Shown here: in pieces, positions 1 to 9,303 of the stretch
How positions within the stretch are numbered: position 1 is the first letter of the stretch
Layout: each line of letters opens with the position of its first letter
DNA from: Bacillota bacterium
GTDB lineage: Bacteria; Bacillota; Clostridia; Lachnospirales; Lachnospiraceae
NCBI GenBank assembly: GCA_023391695.1
Contig: JAEWAK010000060.1
Coordinates: 62,001 to 126,000 of the forward strand
DNA: 64,000 bases
Reading direction: 5' to 3'
Notes under the pieces: model-generated
The model's input: only the letters and a program-made list of their open reading frames with translations
Database searches by the model: none
What the model was told of the DNA's origin: nothing
Translations under genes and position numbers: made by a program

Positions 1-3000
1 TGTTTATTCTGCTGAATCTGGCGTGGATGCCAAAAGCGTATTACCTTTGGTTACCCTTGGTTTTCTTTAATGATGTATTTAACCTGGTTATTTTGTTACT
101 TGCAGTGATTACCCAGAAGCTGGTCCGGCCGAAACTTGTCTTTGTTTATAAAGGCTTCTTAAAGGAACTTGCGACGATGTTTGAAAGGGCATTCCTGGAG
201 TTTACAATCACTCCTTACAGGGCTTTCATCGCCTCGGACGCAATTGTCAGAACCCTGTACCGGATCTTTATCAGCAAAAAAAATCTGCTTCGCTGGAACA
301 CGGCGGAAGCAGTGGATGCCTCCATTATCAATACCAGAAAAGGATATTTTCTTACCATGTGGAGCTCCCTTCTTCCGGCAGTAGTACTTGTGGCAATTTT
401 ATTTATGGGACATTTGACTCCGGGGGGAATTATTCTGGCAGTAATCATAATTGCCGACTGGAGTCATGCCTTTGATATCGCATACCGGATCAGCCAGCCG
501 GAAAAGAAGCTTCATCAGAGGGATAAAGCACAGGATAGTGAGGTTCTTTTGGATACTGCACGCAGAACCTGGCAGTTTTTTAAGGAGTTTTCCAGGAAGG
601 AAAATCACTGGCTCTGTCCCGATAATTACCAGATTGGGTTGGCCCCAAAAGTCAGCGAAAAAACATCACCGACCAATATCGGACTTCAGTTTCTGGCAAT
701 CCTCTCAGCCAGGGATTTTGGGTTTGAAACTCTGAGCTCTACGGTGGAAGCGGTGGAAAACCTTATGGAAACGGTTCAGAAAATGATGAAATGGAAGGGA
801 CATCTTTATAACTGGTATCATATTAAAACCCTGGAGGTGCTTAATCCTGCCTATATATCAACCGTAGACAGCGGCAATTTCCTGGGACATCTGATCGCCC
901 TGAAAAACGGCCTTTTGGAACAGATCGACAAGCCGGTTTATCCGGACAATTTTCTGTCTGAGCTTAAAGCTGCGGTAAAAAACAGCAATGAGGAAATTCA
1001 TCTGAGAACAGGCAGTCCTGCCGGAAACAGGCTTAAGACGGGGTACCTGAGTATAGGTGAACTGATGGAAGATATTACGGATATCTGGGAAAACTTAAAC
1101 GAGAGGGAGCTTAAGCCCCTTGCAGCTTACCGCCATACCAGGCAGCTGATGAACCTTATTGACAGTATTGTAAATGAAGCTGCGGCTTTAAAACTGAAGG
1201 AAGAGAGCTTTTCTTCTTATCCTACGCTGCGCCGTATTGCGGAGGAGGACAATAAATTAGCAAATAACATGATTAACCGGATCAGAACCCTCAGTAATAC
1301 AATAGACTGCCTTTTGACAAATGTTGATTTCCGTTTTTTATTCAACGAGAAAAGAATGCTGTTCCATATCGGATATCATGTATCCGCGAACATGCTGGAT
1401 GACGGCTGTTATGACCTGATGGCGTCGGAATCGGCACTCACAAGCCTTCTTGCCATAGCCATGGGGGAAGTGCCTTTAAAACATTGGTATAAACTGGGAA
1501 GGCCGCTGACCATCGTTAAGGGCATTCCGTGCTTCGTATCCTGGAGCGGTACCATGTTTGAATTTCTGATGCCGAATCTTGTATTCAAAGAATATGAAGG
1601 TTCCGTCTATGCACAGACTTCCAGGGCAGCGGTACTTCAGCATGTGAAATATGCAAAGGAGGCGGAGATACCCTGGGGAATATCAGAATCCCAGTATTAT
1701 CGTTTTGACTTAAATTCAAATTACCAGTATAAAGCCTTTGGTGTTCCAAAGATAAGACTTCAGCCGGTCCGTAAGAATTCTTTGGTGGTTGCTCCCTATG
1801 CAACGATGCTGGCATTGGATATCGCAGAAGAGGAATGTATGAAAAATCTCACGCGGCTGAGAGAATTAGGTGCTTTCGGTGATTACGGTTTCTATGAATC
1901 GGTTGATTTTAACGTACCGAATTCGGTGGAACTGACACCTTACTGCATTGTAAAATCGTATATGGCGCATCATCAGGGGATGAATCTGGCTGCGATTAAT
2001 AATTATCTGAATAAGGGTATCCTCAGGGAGAGATTTCATGGGGAGATGATAATAAAGGCAACAGAAGTCCTGCTGGAAGAAAAGCGCCAGTCCCATTTGA
2101 TTTCCATTGCCAAGCAGGGATATACAATAAAAATCGGGAAGCCCCTTTTTAAAGAAGATATTTACAGTAACCGGTATGTAAGCAGTACAGCCGTGAATTC
2201 GCCGGTTGTAAATTATCTGTCAAACGGTAAGTATTCACTGATGATAACGACCGATGGGGACGGCTTCAGTAAATATGAGGACCGGATGCTTTACCGTTTC
2301 CGATCGGATATTTACGCAAATACGGGGAATTATATCTATATCAAAGATATGAAACAGGGTAAGGTTTGGAGTACCACTTATCATCCTACAAGAAGGTCGC
2401 CGGAGGATTATCAGGTAGTATTCAATCCCCACAAGGCGGAGTTTAAGCGCAGGGACGGGGATATCTCAACGCACATGATTGTCAGTCTGGATGCGGACCA
2501 TAATTTTGAGATACGCAAAGTTACATTGACCAATCACGGGAATGAAGAAAAACAGCTGGAAGTGACCAGTTATCTGGAGGTGGTGGATGATACCTATCAG
2601 GCAGAGTTAAGTCATCCTGCTTTCAATAAGCTCTTTTTGGAAAGTGAGTATCTGGAAGAGCAGGAAATCTTCCTTGCAAAAAGACGGGGAAAGAAAGAAG
2701 AGGATAATTCTTATCTTATGCACATGGTTAGAACAGGTACGAAGCTATGTAAAAAAGTAGAATACGAAAATGACAGAAAACGCTTTATTGGCAGAAACAA
2801 TACCCTGGAGAATCCGGATTCTGTGGTTAACAGTATTACGTTTTTCAATAATTCGGGTTTTTGTAATGATCCGATTATGAGCCTGCGGGCACAGTTCCTC
2901 ATAGAACCGGGTGAAACGGCCTGCATTTCCTTTATTACCGGAGTATGCGACAGTAAGGAGGAAGCAATAAAAATTGCAGGGGATTTAAATGTAAGTTACC

Positions 3001-3563
3001 GGATTGATGAAATTCTGGAGAAATTCCGGCTTCAAAAGAATCTGGAGTTAAAGTATCTGGAGATTACTACCTTTCAGCTGAACGCCTTCCAGGATCTGAT
3101 CAGCCCCATCTACTATCCTGCGGGTATTTACCGCGGCCCGGTTGAAAATATAAGACGGAACTTTAAGAATCAGAGCTTCTTGTGGAAATTTGGCGTATCC
3201 GGCGATAATCCCATTCTGCTCTTAATGGTCAGATCCATTGAAGAGGGCAGAATCGTAAAGGATGTATTAAAGGCCTACGAATATCTGAGAATCAACCGTG
3301 TTATGGTGGATCTGATTATCCTGATTGATTCCAAACAAGGTTATCTGCAGGAGGTAGATGAATTAATCAACGATATGACAAGCTCCCTTCGGATTTATGA
3401 TTCCGGGAGCGAGAAGCCGAGTTTCTTTACGCTTCATACGTATGAGCTGATACCGGCGGAAATTGATTTGCTTTATACGGTAGCACGGATCGTATTTTCA
3501 GAGAAGACGGGTATATATTTCTCCAATGTAAAAGAAAATCAGTATGAGTTACTTGAGGATTAG
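1..3563 (+). CDS. Cyclic beta-1,2-glucan synthase, N-terminal/glucoamylase-like part (5' end outside window)
   Basis: The reading frame is open to the first base, so the ATG at 27 is probably internal and the gene starts upstream. The visible part begins with membrane segments and the NdvB-type linker (LLRWNTAEAVDAS, about residue 90). A second membrane pair follows, then a long helical region, then the 'cyclic glucan synthetase glucoamylase' domain (about 440-690: DLMASESAL, SWSGTMFEFLMP, PWGISES, MAHHQGMNLAAIN). A GH94 N-terminal beta-sandwich (Glyco_transf_36, about 715-980) comes next. The catalytic GH94 domain is absent and sits in the next gene. In rhizobial Cgs/NdvB proteins all parts form one chain of about 2800 residues that makes cyclic beta-1,2-glucan at the inner membrane. 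The GT84 domain would lie before the window. Function by family; the two-gene form is the oddity. Confidence 0.85.
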   Translation, partial: FILLNLAWMPKAYYLWLPLVFFNDVFNLVILLLAVITQKLVRPKLVFVYKGFLKELATMFERAFLEFTITPYRAFIASDAIVRTLYRIFISKKNLLRWNTAEAVDASIINTRKGYFLTMWSSLLPAVVLVAILFMGHLTPGGIILAVIIIADWSHAFDIAYRISQPEKKLHQRDKAQDSEVLLDTARRTWQFFKEFSRKENHWLCPDNYQIGLAPKVSEKTSPTNIGLQFLAILSARDFGFETLSSTVEAVENLMETVQKMMKWKGHLYNWYHIKTLEVLNPAYISTVDSGNFLGHLIALKNGLLEQIDKPVYPDNFLSELKAAVKNSNEEIHLRTGSPAGNRLKTGYLSIGELMEDITDIWENLNERELKPLAAYRHTRQLMNLIDSIVNEAAALKLKEESFSSYPTLRRIAEEDNKLANNMINRIRTLSNTIDCLLTNVDFRFLFNEKRMLFHIGYHVSANMLDDGCYDLMASESALTSLLAIAMGEVPLKHWYKLGRPLTIVKGIPCFVSWSGTMFEFLMPNLVFKEYEGSVYAQTSRAAVLQHVKYAKEAEIPWGISESQYYRFDLNSNYQYKAFGVPKIRLQPVRKNSLVVAPYATMLALDIAEEECMKNLTRLRELGAFGDYGFYESVDFNVPNSVELTPYCIVKSYMAHHQGMNLAAINNYLNKGILRERFHGEMIIKATEVLLEEKRQSHLISIAKQGYTIKIGKPLFKEDIYSNRYVSSTAVNSPVVNYLSNGKYSLMITTDGDGFSKYEDRMLYRFRSDIYANTGNYIYIKDMKQGKVWSTTYHPTRRSPEDYQVVFNPHKAEFKRRDGDISTHMIVSLDADHNFEIRKVTLTNHGNEEKQLEVTSYLEVVDDTYQAELSHPAFNKLFLESEYLEEQEIFLAKRRGKKEEDNSYLMHMVRTGTKLCKKVEYENDRKRFIGRNNTLENPDSVVNSITFFNNSGFCNDPIMSLRAQFLIEPGETACISFITGVCDSKEEAIKIAGDLNVSYRIDEILEKFRLQKNLELKYLEITTFQLNAFQDLISPIYYPAGIYRGPVENIRRNFKNQSFLWKFGVSGDNPILLLMVRSIEEGRIVKDVLKAYEYLRINRVMVDLIILIDSKQGYLQEVDELINDMTSSLRIYDSGSEKPSFFTLHTYELIPAEIDLLYTVARIVFSEKTGIYFSNVKENQYELLED

Positions 3564-3599
3564 TGTGAACAGTCTCGCGAAAGGCATGCGAGCCATTAG
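3561..3599 (+). repeat. 39-bp direct repeat, copy 1
   Basis: It starts exactly at the TAG stop of the upstream gene. It is 37/39 identical to 3654-3692. Its core can fold as CTCGC, a 9-nt loop, then GCGAG. Confidence 0.85.
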
Positions 3600-3625
3600 A
3601 AGAATAGCAAAAGCAGCTATTCTTC
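3599..3625 (+). other. Intergenic hairpin between the two repeat copies
   Basis: A perfect 10-bp stem (GAAGAATAGC / GCTATTCTTC) with a 7-nt loop. It has no T-run, so it is not a typical intrinsic terminator. It could modulate read-through from the first to the second glucan gene. Confidence 0.6.
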
Positions 3626-3653
3626 GCAATTTATGTCCAAAAAACATGGGCGT

Positions 3654-3692
3654 TAGTGTGAACAGTCTCGCGAAAGGTATGCGGGCCATTAG
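3654..3692 (+). repeat. 39-bp direct repeat, copy 2
   Basis: It differs from copy 1 at two bases. One change (GCGAG to GCGGG) keeps the stem through a T-G wobble pair. It ends 20 bp before the TTG start of the GH94 gene. Confidence 0.85.
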
Positions 3693-3712
3693 GTTTTAAG
3701 GAGGTAGAGGCT

Positions 3713-6139
3713 TTGGACACAGCAACAACAACACAGGAGAAAGAAACAGAGAATTATGAATTTTTTAACGGCTTCGGGGCATTTGCCTGTGAAGGCAGAG
3801 AGTATGAAATTCTGCTGGAGGGTAATAACAGACCGCCGGCACCCTGGATTAATGTTGTCTCAAATAAGAGCTTTGGCTTCCAGATATCGGAGTCGGGCGC
3901 GGGTTTTACCTGGAGTATCAACAGCAGAGAGAATAAGCTTACGCCCTGGTCCAACGACCCCGTAAGTGACAGGGCCTCCGAGGCAATCTATATTCTGGAT
4001 GAAATAACCGGTGAGGTAATGACTCCTATGTCCCTGGGAAGATCTGACCGGGGCATTTACCGGGTAAGGCACGGTTTTGGATATAGCAGGTTCCTTCATG
4101 AAGAAGAATTCCTTGATCAGGAGCTGACGGTTTTTACCCCTTTGGATGAGTCCCTGAAGCTTTGGAACCTTAAGCTGACAAACCGTTCGGATAAAGTAAA
4201 ATATTTGAGCCTGACCTATTATGTGGAATGGGTTCTGGGCACCCAGAGGGAGCAAACCAATCCCTATATTCTGACCTCTTACGACAATGAGCATGAATAT
4301 TTATATGCAAAGAACATTTATACCCTGAATTTTCAAAACAGCTGTTCCTACCTGTTCTCCAGTGAAATGATTGTCGGTTATACCGGTGACAGACAGGAAT
4401 TCCTGGGGCAGAAGGGTGATATCCGGGAACCGCGGGGAGCGGAAGTCAAGCTATCCTGCAATACGGGTGTGTGCTACGATCCCTGCGGAGCAATCCAGGT
4501 ATCTGTAGTAATACAGCCCCAGGAAAGTAAGACTGTGTTATTCGGGCTCGGGCAGAGCAGTGACCTTAACGAGATATACGATATCAGAAACAAGTACAGG
4601 GATGTTGCCGCTGCAGGAAAGGAGCTTGACAGGGTGAAAGCCCACTGGGACAGCTTATTAGGGACAGTCCAGGTGAAGACGAAGGACAGGGCCATTGATA
4701 TTTTGGTTAACGGCTGGCTGCTCTATCAGACGGTAGCCTGCCGCATTAATGCGAGGGCAGGTTTTTATCAGTGCGGAGGAGCTTATGGATACCGGGACCA
4801 GCTTCAGGATACCCTTTCGCTTCTTTTTGCAGATTCAGGTATTCTGCGCAGTCAAATTTTAATTGCCTGCAGCAGGCAGTTTGAGGAAGGGGATGTCCAG
4901 CATTGGTGGCATCCTCCGGTGGGGTTAGGGGTAAGAACGAGAATAACCGATGATCTACTGTGGCTGCCCTACTGTACCGCCGCTTATATCCGAAGCACCG
5001 GAGATGCATCCATTTTAAAAGAACCGGTGCCTTACATCAAAGGTCCGGTACTTAATGAGGATCAGCAGGATGTAATGTTTACCCCTGAAATATCCGAGCG
5101 TTCCGAAAGTGTTTATGAGCATTGCAAAAAAGCCATAGACCGGACCTGCTTCGGAGAACATGGACTGCCCCTCATGGGGGGAGGTGACTGGAATGACGGT
5201 ATGAATGAGGTAGGAATGCTGGGGAAGGGAGAGAGTGTTTGGCTGGCCTGGTTTTTGTATACCGTACTGGGTGACTTCATTCCTTTGTGTTATCAGGAAG
5301 GTGATGAGGCCTACGGACAGGAACTGGAGCAGAAACGGGAAGCCCTGCTTCAAAGCGTCGAAGAACACGCCTGGGATGGGGAGTGGTATCTTCGGGCCTT
5401 TTATGACGACGGTTCGAAGCTTGGTTCAAAAGAAAACGATGAGTGCAGGATAGATTCCATCAGCCAATCCTGGAGCGTGATATCAAAGGGGGCGAAAGAG
5501 GAACGGGCCAAAACGGCAATGCAGTTGGCGTGGCGTTACCTGGTAATGGAGGAGGAAGCCCTTTCCTTACTTTTGGCGCCGCCCTTTAATAAGACAACCA
5601 AAAACCCGGGTTATATCAAAAATTATATCCCCGGCATCCGGGAAAACGGAGGACAGTATACCCACGCTGCGGTTTGGCTGGCCATCGCTACCTCGATGCT
5701 GCACGACTATAACATGGCCGGGACACTGTTCAACATACTTAATCCGATTCACATTACGAGGAACAGGAAGGATGCGCTCAGGTACGAAAAGGAACCCTAT
5801 GTAATGACGGCGGATATATCCTTAAGCCCCCCCTATACCGGAAGAGGCGGCTGGAGCTGGTATACCGGTTCCGGCGGCTGGATGTATCAGGGGCTGTTAA
5901 GCTGGTTTTTAGGCATTCGGAAAGAAGGGAACGAGCTGGTCATTGATCCGGCAACACCGGCCAGTTTCGGCGATTTTTCCATTGAATATAAGTATGGGAG
6001 CTCCCTTTATGAAATCAGGGTCGAGAGCAGAAGCAAGGGAACGCTCACAACAGAAACAATCACTGTGGATGACAGGGTAATTCAGGGGAACCGGGTTTTG
6101 CTGGCAGATGACGGAGAAAAGCATCGGATTATTGTATAG
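3713..6139 (+). CDS. GH94 phosphorylase-like protein (C-terminal part of a split cyclic glucan synthase)
   Basis: Protein of 808 residues. The start is TTG, chosen because AAGGAGG lies 8 nt upstream and the protein then begins just before the GH94 fold. Domains: N-terminal beta-sandwich (about 15-300), linker helix, (alpha/alpha)6 catalytic barrel (about 310-730) and a C-terminal beta-domain. The general-acid motif GDWNDGMN is present at about 491-498, as is the phosphorylase-type stretch HWWHPPVGLGVRTR (about 397-410). GH94 enzymes cleave beta-glucosides with phosphate; within Cgs this domain trims or transfers beta-1,2-glucan chains to set ring size. No signal peptide, so it acts in the cytoplasm. 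It follows the synthase part by 149 bp. A free-standing 1,2-beta-oligoglucan phosphorylase is the alternative, but those are usually longer (about 1100 residues). Confidence 0.85.
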   Translation: MDTATTTQEKETENYEFFNGFGAFACEGREYEILLEGNNRPPAPWINVVSNKSFGFQISESGAGFTWSINSRENKLTPWSNDPVSDRASEAIYILDEITGEVMTPMSLGRSDRGIYRVRHGFGYSRFLHEEEFLDQELTVFTPLDESLKLWNLKLTNRSDKVKYLSLTYYVEWVLGTQREQTNPYILTSYDNEHEYLYAKNIYTLNFQNSCSYLFSSEMIVGYTGDRQEFLGQKGDIREPRGAEVKLSCNTGVCYDPCGAIQVSVVIQPQESKTVLFGLGQSSDLNEIYDIRNKYRDVAAAGKELDRVKAHWDSLLGTVQVKTKDRAIDILVNGWLLYQTVACRINARAGFYQCGGAYGYRDQLQDTLSLLFADSGILRSQILIACSRQFEEGDVQHWWHPPVGLGVRTRITDDLLWLPYCTAAYIRSTGDASILKEPVPYIKGPVLNEDQQDVMFTPEISERSESVYEHCKKAIDRTCFGEHGLPLMGGGDWNDGMNEVGMLGKGESVWLAWFLYTVLGDFIPLCYQEGDEAYGQELEQKREALLQSVEEHAWDGEWYLRAFYDDGSKLGSKENDECRIDSISQSWSVISKGAKEERAKTAMQLAWRYLVMEEEALSLLLAPPFNKTTKNPGYIKNYIPGIRENGGQYTHAAVWLAIATSMLHDYNMAGTLFNILNPIHITRNRKDALRYEKEPYVMTADISLSPPYTGRGGWSWYTGSGGWMYQGLLSWFLGIRKEGNELVIDPATPASFGDFSIEYKYGSSLYEIRVESRSKGTLTTETITVDDRVIQGNRVLLADDGEKHRIIV

Positions 6140-6173
6140 TTCTTTACTTTGCTGATCCCGGGAGAAAGAGTAC

Positions 6174-6204
6174 AGAGTCCTACAGCAATAGGAACGGGGA
6201 CTCT
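6174..6204. terminator. Weak hairpin between convergent genes
   Basis: AGAGTCC pairs with GGACTCT across a 17-nt loop, between the convergent GH94 and ABC-ATPase genes. It lacks a good T-run, so the terminator role is inferred. Confidence 0.4.
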
Positions 6205-6208
6205 TGCC

Positions 6209-7216
6209 TCACTGTTCTAAGATATTAAATGACAATTCTTTTCCGTTTCGCAAATCCTGACGTGCGTTTTGTATCAGGGCATCCATTTTCTCCAGCTCCT
6301 TAAGCACCAGCTTCTCCTCTTCGCTTGTGAAAATTACTTTGCTGATTCCGCCGTTCCTGATAATAATCCGTTTATGGGCCATGAGGGCTAAAAGGGGATC
6401 ATGGGTAGCCATTAAGACGATTTTGTCGGAGGAGACCAAAAGCTCAAGAGCTTTTTTTCGGTCTATTCCGGCATTTTCAATTTCATCAATGAGTACGATG
6501 GGAGAGGAACTTAAAATCGCGGTATCTGCAATCATTAATGCCCTGGACTGTCCGCCGCTTAGGCTGGTAACAGGGGTGTTTAAGTCAAACTTTTCCCCGG
6601 CCAGATTGTTGGCAGCCAGGATAATCCGGTCAATAACGGCCTGGGGCTCCTCCACCAGGCGGCTTACGGCATGCATCCTTAAAAACTCCTGTACCGTAAG
6701 GTCCATGACAAAATTCATATTTTGGGAGAGCTGTGCCACCAGCCTGTTATTGGAAGAAAAACGCCATTTATTGTCCGGGATTTTCCCGTTGATGAGGATT
6801 GTGCGGCCCGTAGGAGTATCCTTCTGGGCTGCCCACTCAATATCTGCAAGGAGGCGGCTTTTGCCGGAACCGGTAGGGCCTACAATAGAGATAATCTGGG
6901 AGGTTTCTACCGTAAGTTCTGAAAAACCCTCCGTATTGCCGGATTTGTCATGCCCCGGCAGAATGGTCAGGGAAAGTACCCGATTATCCTTTTCCAGTCC
7001 CAAAAAGGAACGCATCTGCTCAATATAGACAGTGAGGTTTGACAGAAGCTTTTCCTTATCGATGGCCCCATCCTCCAGTTCTTCTTCGGTAAATTGTTCT
7101 AAATACTCAAAAAAGGTCTTGTCGCCGTGTCCGGCAATATCCAGCTTATTCTGCTCAAAGTAAGAGGCCGCAAAGGGATATTCCAAAAGTAACTTGTCCA
7201 AACTCCATTCCATCAT
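6209..7216 (-). CDS. Stand-alone ABC ATPase with DUF1858-like N-terminus
   Basis: Protein of 335 residues, third gene of the minus-strand operon. Its ATG overlaps the GTPase stop by 4 bp, and GGGGGTGG precedes it. Residues 1-75 (SLDKLLLEYPFAASYFEQN and on) resemble a DUF1858/ScdA-N helical module without its cysteine. The ABC ATPase core follows: Walker A GPTGSGKS at 113-120, signature LSGGQSRAL near 218, Walker B ending in VLIDEIEN, and H-loop THDPL. All catalytic motifs look intact. It has no membrane segment and no permease is encoded nearby, so it may be a soluble ATPase rather than a transporter motor. Function unknown; I infer that it works with the G3E GTPase and the DUF1858 binding protein on a metal or cofactor task. 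Confidence 0.8.
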   Translation of the reverse strand: MMEWSLDKLLLEYPFAASYFEQNKLDIAGHGDKTFFEYLEQFTEEELEDGAIDKEKLLSNLTVYIEQMRSFLGLEKDNRVLSLTILPGHDKSGNTEGFSELTVETSQIISIVGPTGSGKSRLLADIEWAAQKDTPTGRTILINGKIPDNKWRFSSNNRLVAQLSQNMNFVMDLTVQEFLRMHAVSRLVEEPQAVIDRIILAANNLAGEKFDLNTPVTSLSGGQSRALMIADTAILSSSPIVLIDEIENAGIDRKKALELLVSSDKIVLMATHDPLLALMAHKRIIIRNGGISKVIFTSEEEKLVLKELEKMDALIQNARQDLRNGKELSFNILEQ

Positions 7217-7914
7217 TTTTTATCCACCCCCAAATCTATTTTCTTTATATTGCCCATCTGATATGCTTCTCCGATTCTTGTTTCTCCAAGGCAGTAGGAA
7301 CAAAGAGCGGAAGGCATGGGGAAGCGGAGCTGCATGCCCTGTACGGATTGGATATCTTGGGTTTCATCATACAGGAGGCTTCCCAGTTCGTAGGCACCCT
7401 GACCGGTCAGTCCGTTTACATGCATGGTAACTGCCCGGGGATTAACGGAGCTTACACAGGAGGCAAACACCTCACGTTCCGCCTGGGAGACGATATCTCC
7501 TTTGGTTATTACGACAAAGTCTGCGGACTTTAACATAGGCCCGATTTTTTTAGGGGTATTAATACCGGAAAGGTTGTCAATAACGCAGACTCCCTTGATT
7601 TCCTTTAAATATGGAGAACAGCGGTTGCACAGGCCCGCCGATTCCGTAATGAGCAGGTCAAGGTTTCCTTCCCTGCCCCAGTTTACCACTTCTTCGATGT
7701 TGGAGGCAAAGAAATGGTCGGGGCACAGGGCCCCGGACAGTCCTTTTTTAACGGGAATGCCTGCTTTTTCATAGGCTAAATCGTCATCGGTGTACAGACA
7801 GTCGAATTTCACAACGCCAACCTTTATATTTCTGTTCTGAAAGGCGGCAATGGTCTTTAAGATTACGGATGTCTTTCCGGAGGAAGGAGGGCCTGAAAAA
7901 ATAATCAGATTCAT
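7213..7914 (-). CDS. G3E-type GTPase (HypB/UreG/CobW-like)
   Basis: Protein of 233 residues. P-loop GPPSSGKT is at about 8-15, switch motif ESAG near 92 and the guanine motif TKGD, all as in G3E metallochaperone GTPases. It carries two Cys pairs: CNRC just after the ESAG motif and CSYC near the C-terminus, plausible metal or Fe-S ligands. The start has AAGGAG about 6 nt upstream and overlaps the preceding stop by 4 bp. G3E proteins use GTP hydrolysis to insert nickel, cobalt or a cofactor into a target. No hydrogenase, urease or corrinoid gene lies nearby, so the client is unknown. Confidence 0.8.
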   Translation of the reverse strand: MNLIIFSGPPSSGKTSVILKTIAAFQNRNIKVGVVKFDCLYTDDDLAYEKAGIPVKKGLSGALCPDHFFASNIEEVVNWGREGNLDLLITESAGLCNRCSPYLKEIKGVCVIDNLSGINTPKKIGPMLKSADFVVITKGDIVSQAEREVFASCVSSVNPRAVTMHVNGLTGQGAYELGSLLYDETQDIQSVQGMQLRFPMPSALCSYCLGETRIGEAYQMGNIKKIDLGVDKK

Positions 7915-9164
7915 AGAGACTCCTTTCCTGAATCACTATAAAACAGCTCTTCGGTAGCTGTGATCAGTTCGCCTATATCATGACTGTGGATATAATCCCA
8001 CCCAAGCCACATAAATTTCTGGTCCGGGCTTAAATGATTGTCTACCAAAGGATTGGTAGAAGGAAATTTCCCGTTGGAGGACAGTATTTCTCCTATTTCC
8101 TTCGAATAGAGGAAATCCACGAAGGGCTTGATTTTTTCCCTGTTCTTTGACCTTGCCAGAAGGAAAATGGGGCTTATAATTGCACCGTCCTTGGGCCACA
8201 CCGGCCGCAGAGGGCTTTTTTTATCAACCATACTGGCAAAAAAGTAAGGAGTAACGGTAACGGCAGGTACTGGGTTGCCCTTCTTTGGGATATGGGACTT
8301 TACCATCTGGGCGGGATGCATGTTGTGTAAAAGGGCTCTGCCCATTTTTTTAACGCCGTCCTCTCCGTAATACCGGTGGATATGTAGTAAAAATGCATTG
8401 AACATGTCTAAATCCCTCATAGGCATGCTGATACTGTTCTCAAATTCAGGCTTCATTAAATCCGCCCAGCTTTCGGGAAAAGGACGGTCCCCCAAAGCCG
8501 CGGTATTTACCATGAAGATGGCGGAAACAACGCCGATAATGGAATACTGCTTTCTGGGATCCTTCAGGGATATGCTGTCATTGTCAAAATCAGGGTTCAT
8601 TTGCTCCACACCGGAGATATCTTCAAATTCACCGGCATCCCTGTAACGTCCCATGAGTTTTTTGTCAAAAAACAGGTCAAAGCCGGCGGAAAGATAGAGA
8701 TCGGACAGGGCATCGGCATTGCCGTCTGCGGCTATTACCCGCTCCTTGACATCATAAAGTCCCAGATTGGCAGACTTCAAATTATAATCCACCTTAAGAT
8801 TCGAAGAATCCTTCCGGGAATCCATCCAGGCTTCAAATTTCTCCAAAAGTGGAAGGCGGATGGGGCAGGGCAGTACACCCTCAATACGGATATCACCTCC
8901 GGCTTCCTTTTTCATGGCAAAAAGCCCGGTGGAAAGATCCGGGAGGTTTTGTTCAATAACTTCCTCAAGCTTCTGTATAAAAAGCTCCTGATTCACCTTG
9001 CGCATGGACAGGGCCATTTCCAGGGTAACGGTTTTTCCCAGGGACTGGCGCATTACGGGATTGCTCAGGTTTTCAAAACCGTTTGCCACAAACAACCCGA
9101 TGGTATCGGGATATTTCTCTGTAATATCAAAAATAGTATCGGTAACTTTAAAATAGCGGGACAT
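7911..9164 (-). CDS. DUF1858 domain fused to a type 2 periplasmic-binding-protein fold, no signal peptide
   Basis: Protein of 417 residues. The frame extends 36 codons further upstream, but GAAAGGAAG sits just before the ATG at 9164 and the family N-terminus (FKVTDTIFDITEKYPDTIGL) begins there. Residues 1-75 match DUF1858. The rest resembles iron/polyamine-type solute-binding proteins (SBP_bac_6-like: FPESWADLMKPEF, PFVDFLYSKEIGEIL). There is no signal peptide or lipobox, so the binding-protein fold should be cytoplasmic, which is unusual. It is first in the operon with the GTPase and ABC ATPase. Substrate unknown; a metal or anionic cofactor is a guess from the neighbours. Confidence 0.75.
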   Translation of the reverse strand: MSRYFKVTDTIFDITEKYPDTIGLFVANGFENLSNPVMRQSLGKTVTLEMALSMRKVNQELFIQKLEEVIEQNLPDLSTGLFAMKKEAGGDIRIEGVLPCPIRLPLLEKFEAWMDSRKDSSNLKVDYNLKSANLGLYDVKERVIAADGNADALSDLYLSAGFDLFFDKKLMGRYRDAGEFEDISGVEQMNPDFDNDSISLKDPRKQYSIIGVVSAIFMVNTAALGDRPFPESWADLMKPEFENSISMPMRDLDMFNAFLLHIHRYYGEDGVKKMGRALLHNMHPAQMVKSHIPKKGNPVPAVTVTPYFFASMVDKKSPLRPVWPKDGAIISPIFLLARSKNREKIKPFVDFLYSKEIGEILSSNGKFPSTNPLVDNHLSPDQKFMWLGWDYIHSHDIGELITATEELFYSDSGKESL

Positions 9165-9303
9165 AGTTATCTTCCTTTCTCTAAACTGTATGGTAAGTGA
9201 ATAGTCTTGTTCCAATGTTAACGTATATAGTATAACATAGCACTTCCGTTTTATTTGTTGCAAAAACAACATATATTTATGGGATAATGATAGAATTTAT
9301 CAT

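Noticed and set aside
3860..4294. 144-aa minus-strand frame
   Set aside because: Lies within the GH94 gene, antisense, no start signals.
6327..7028. 233-aa plus-strand open frame
   Set aside because: Antisense shadow of the ABC ATPase gene; no ribosome site and no domain, while the minus frame has all ABC motifs.
8601..9200. 199-aa plus-strand open frame
   Set aside because: Antisense to the DUF1858/binding-protein gene; composition and lack of motifs mark it as a shadow.
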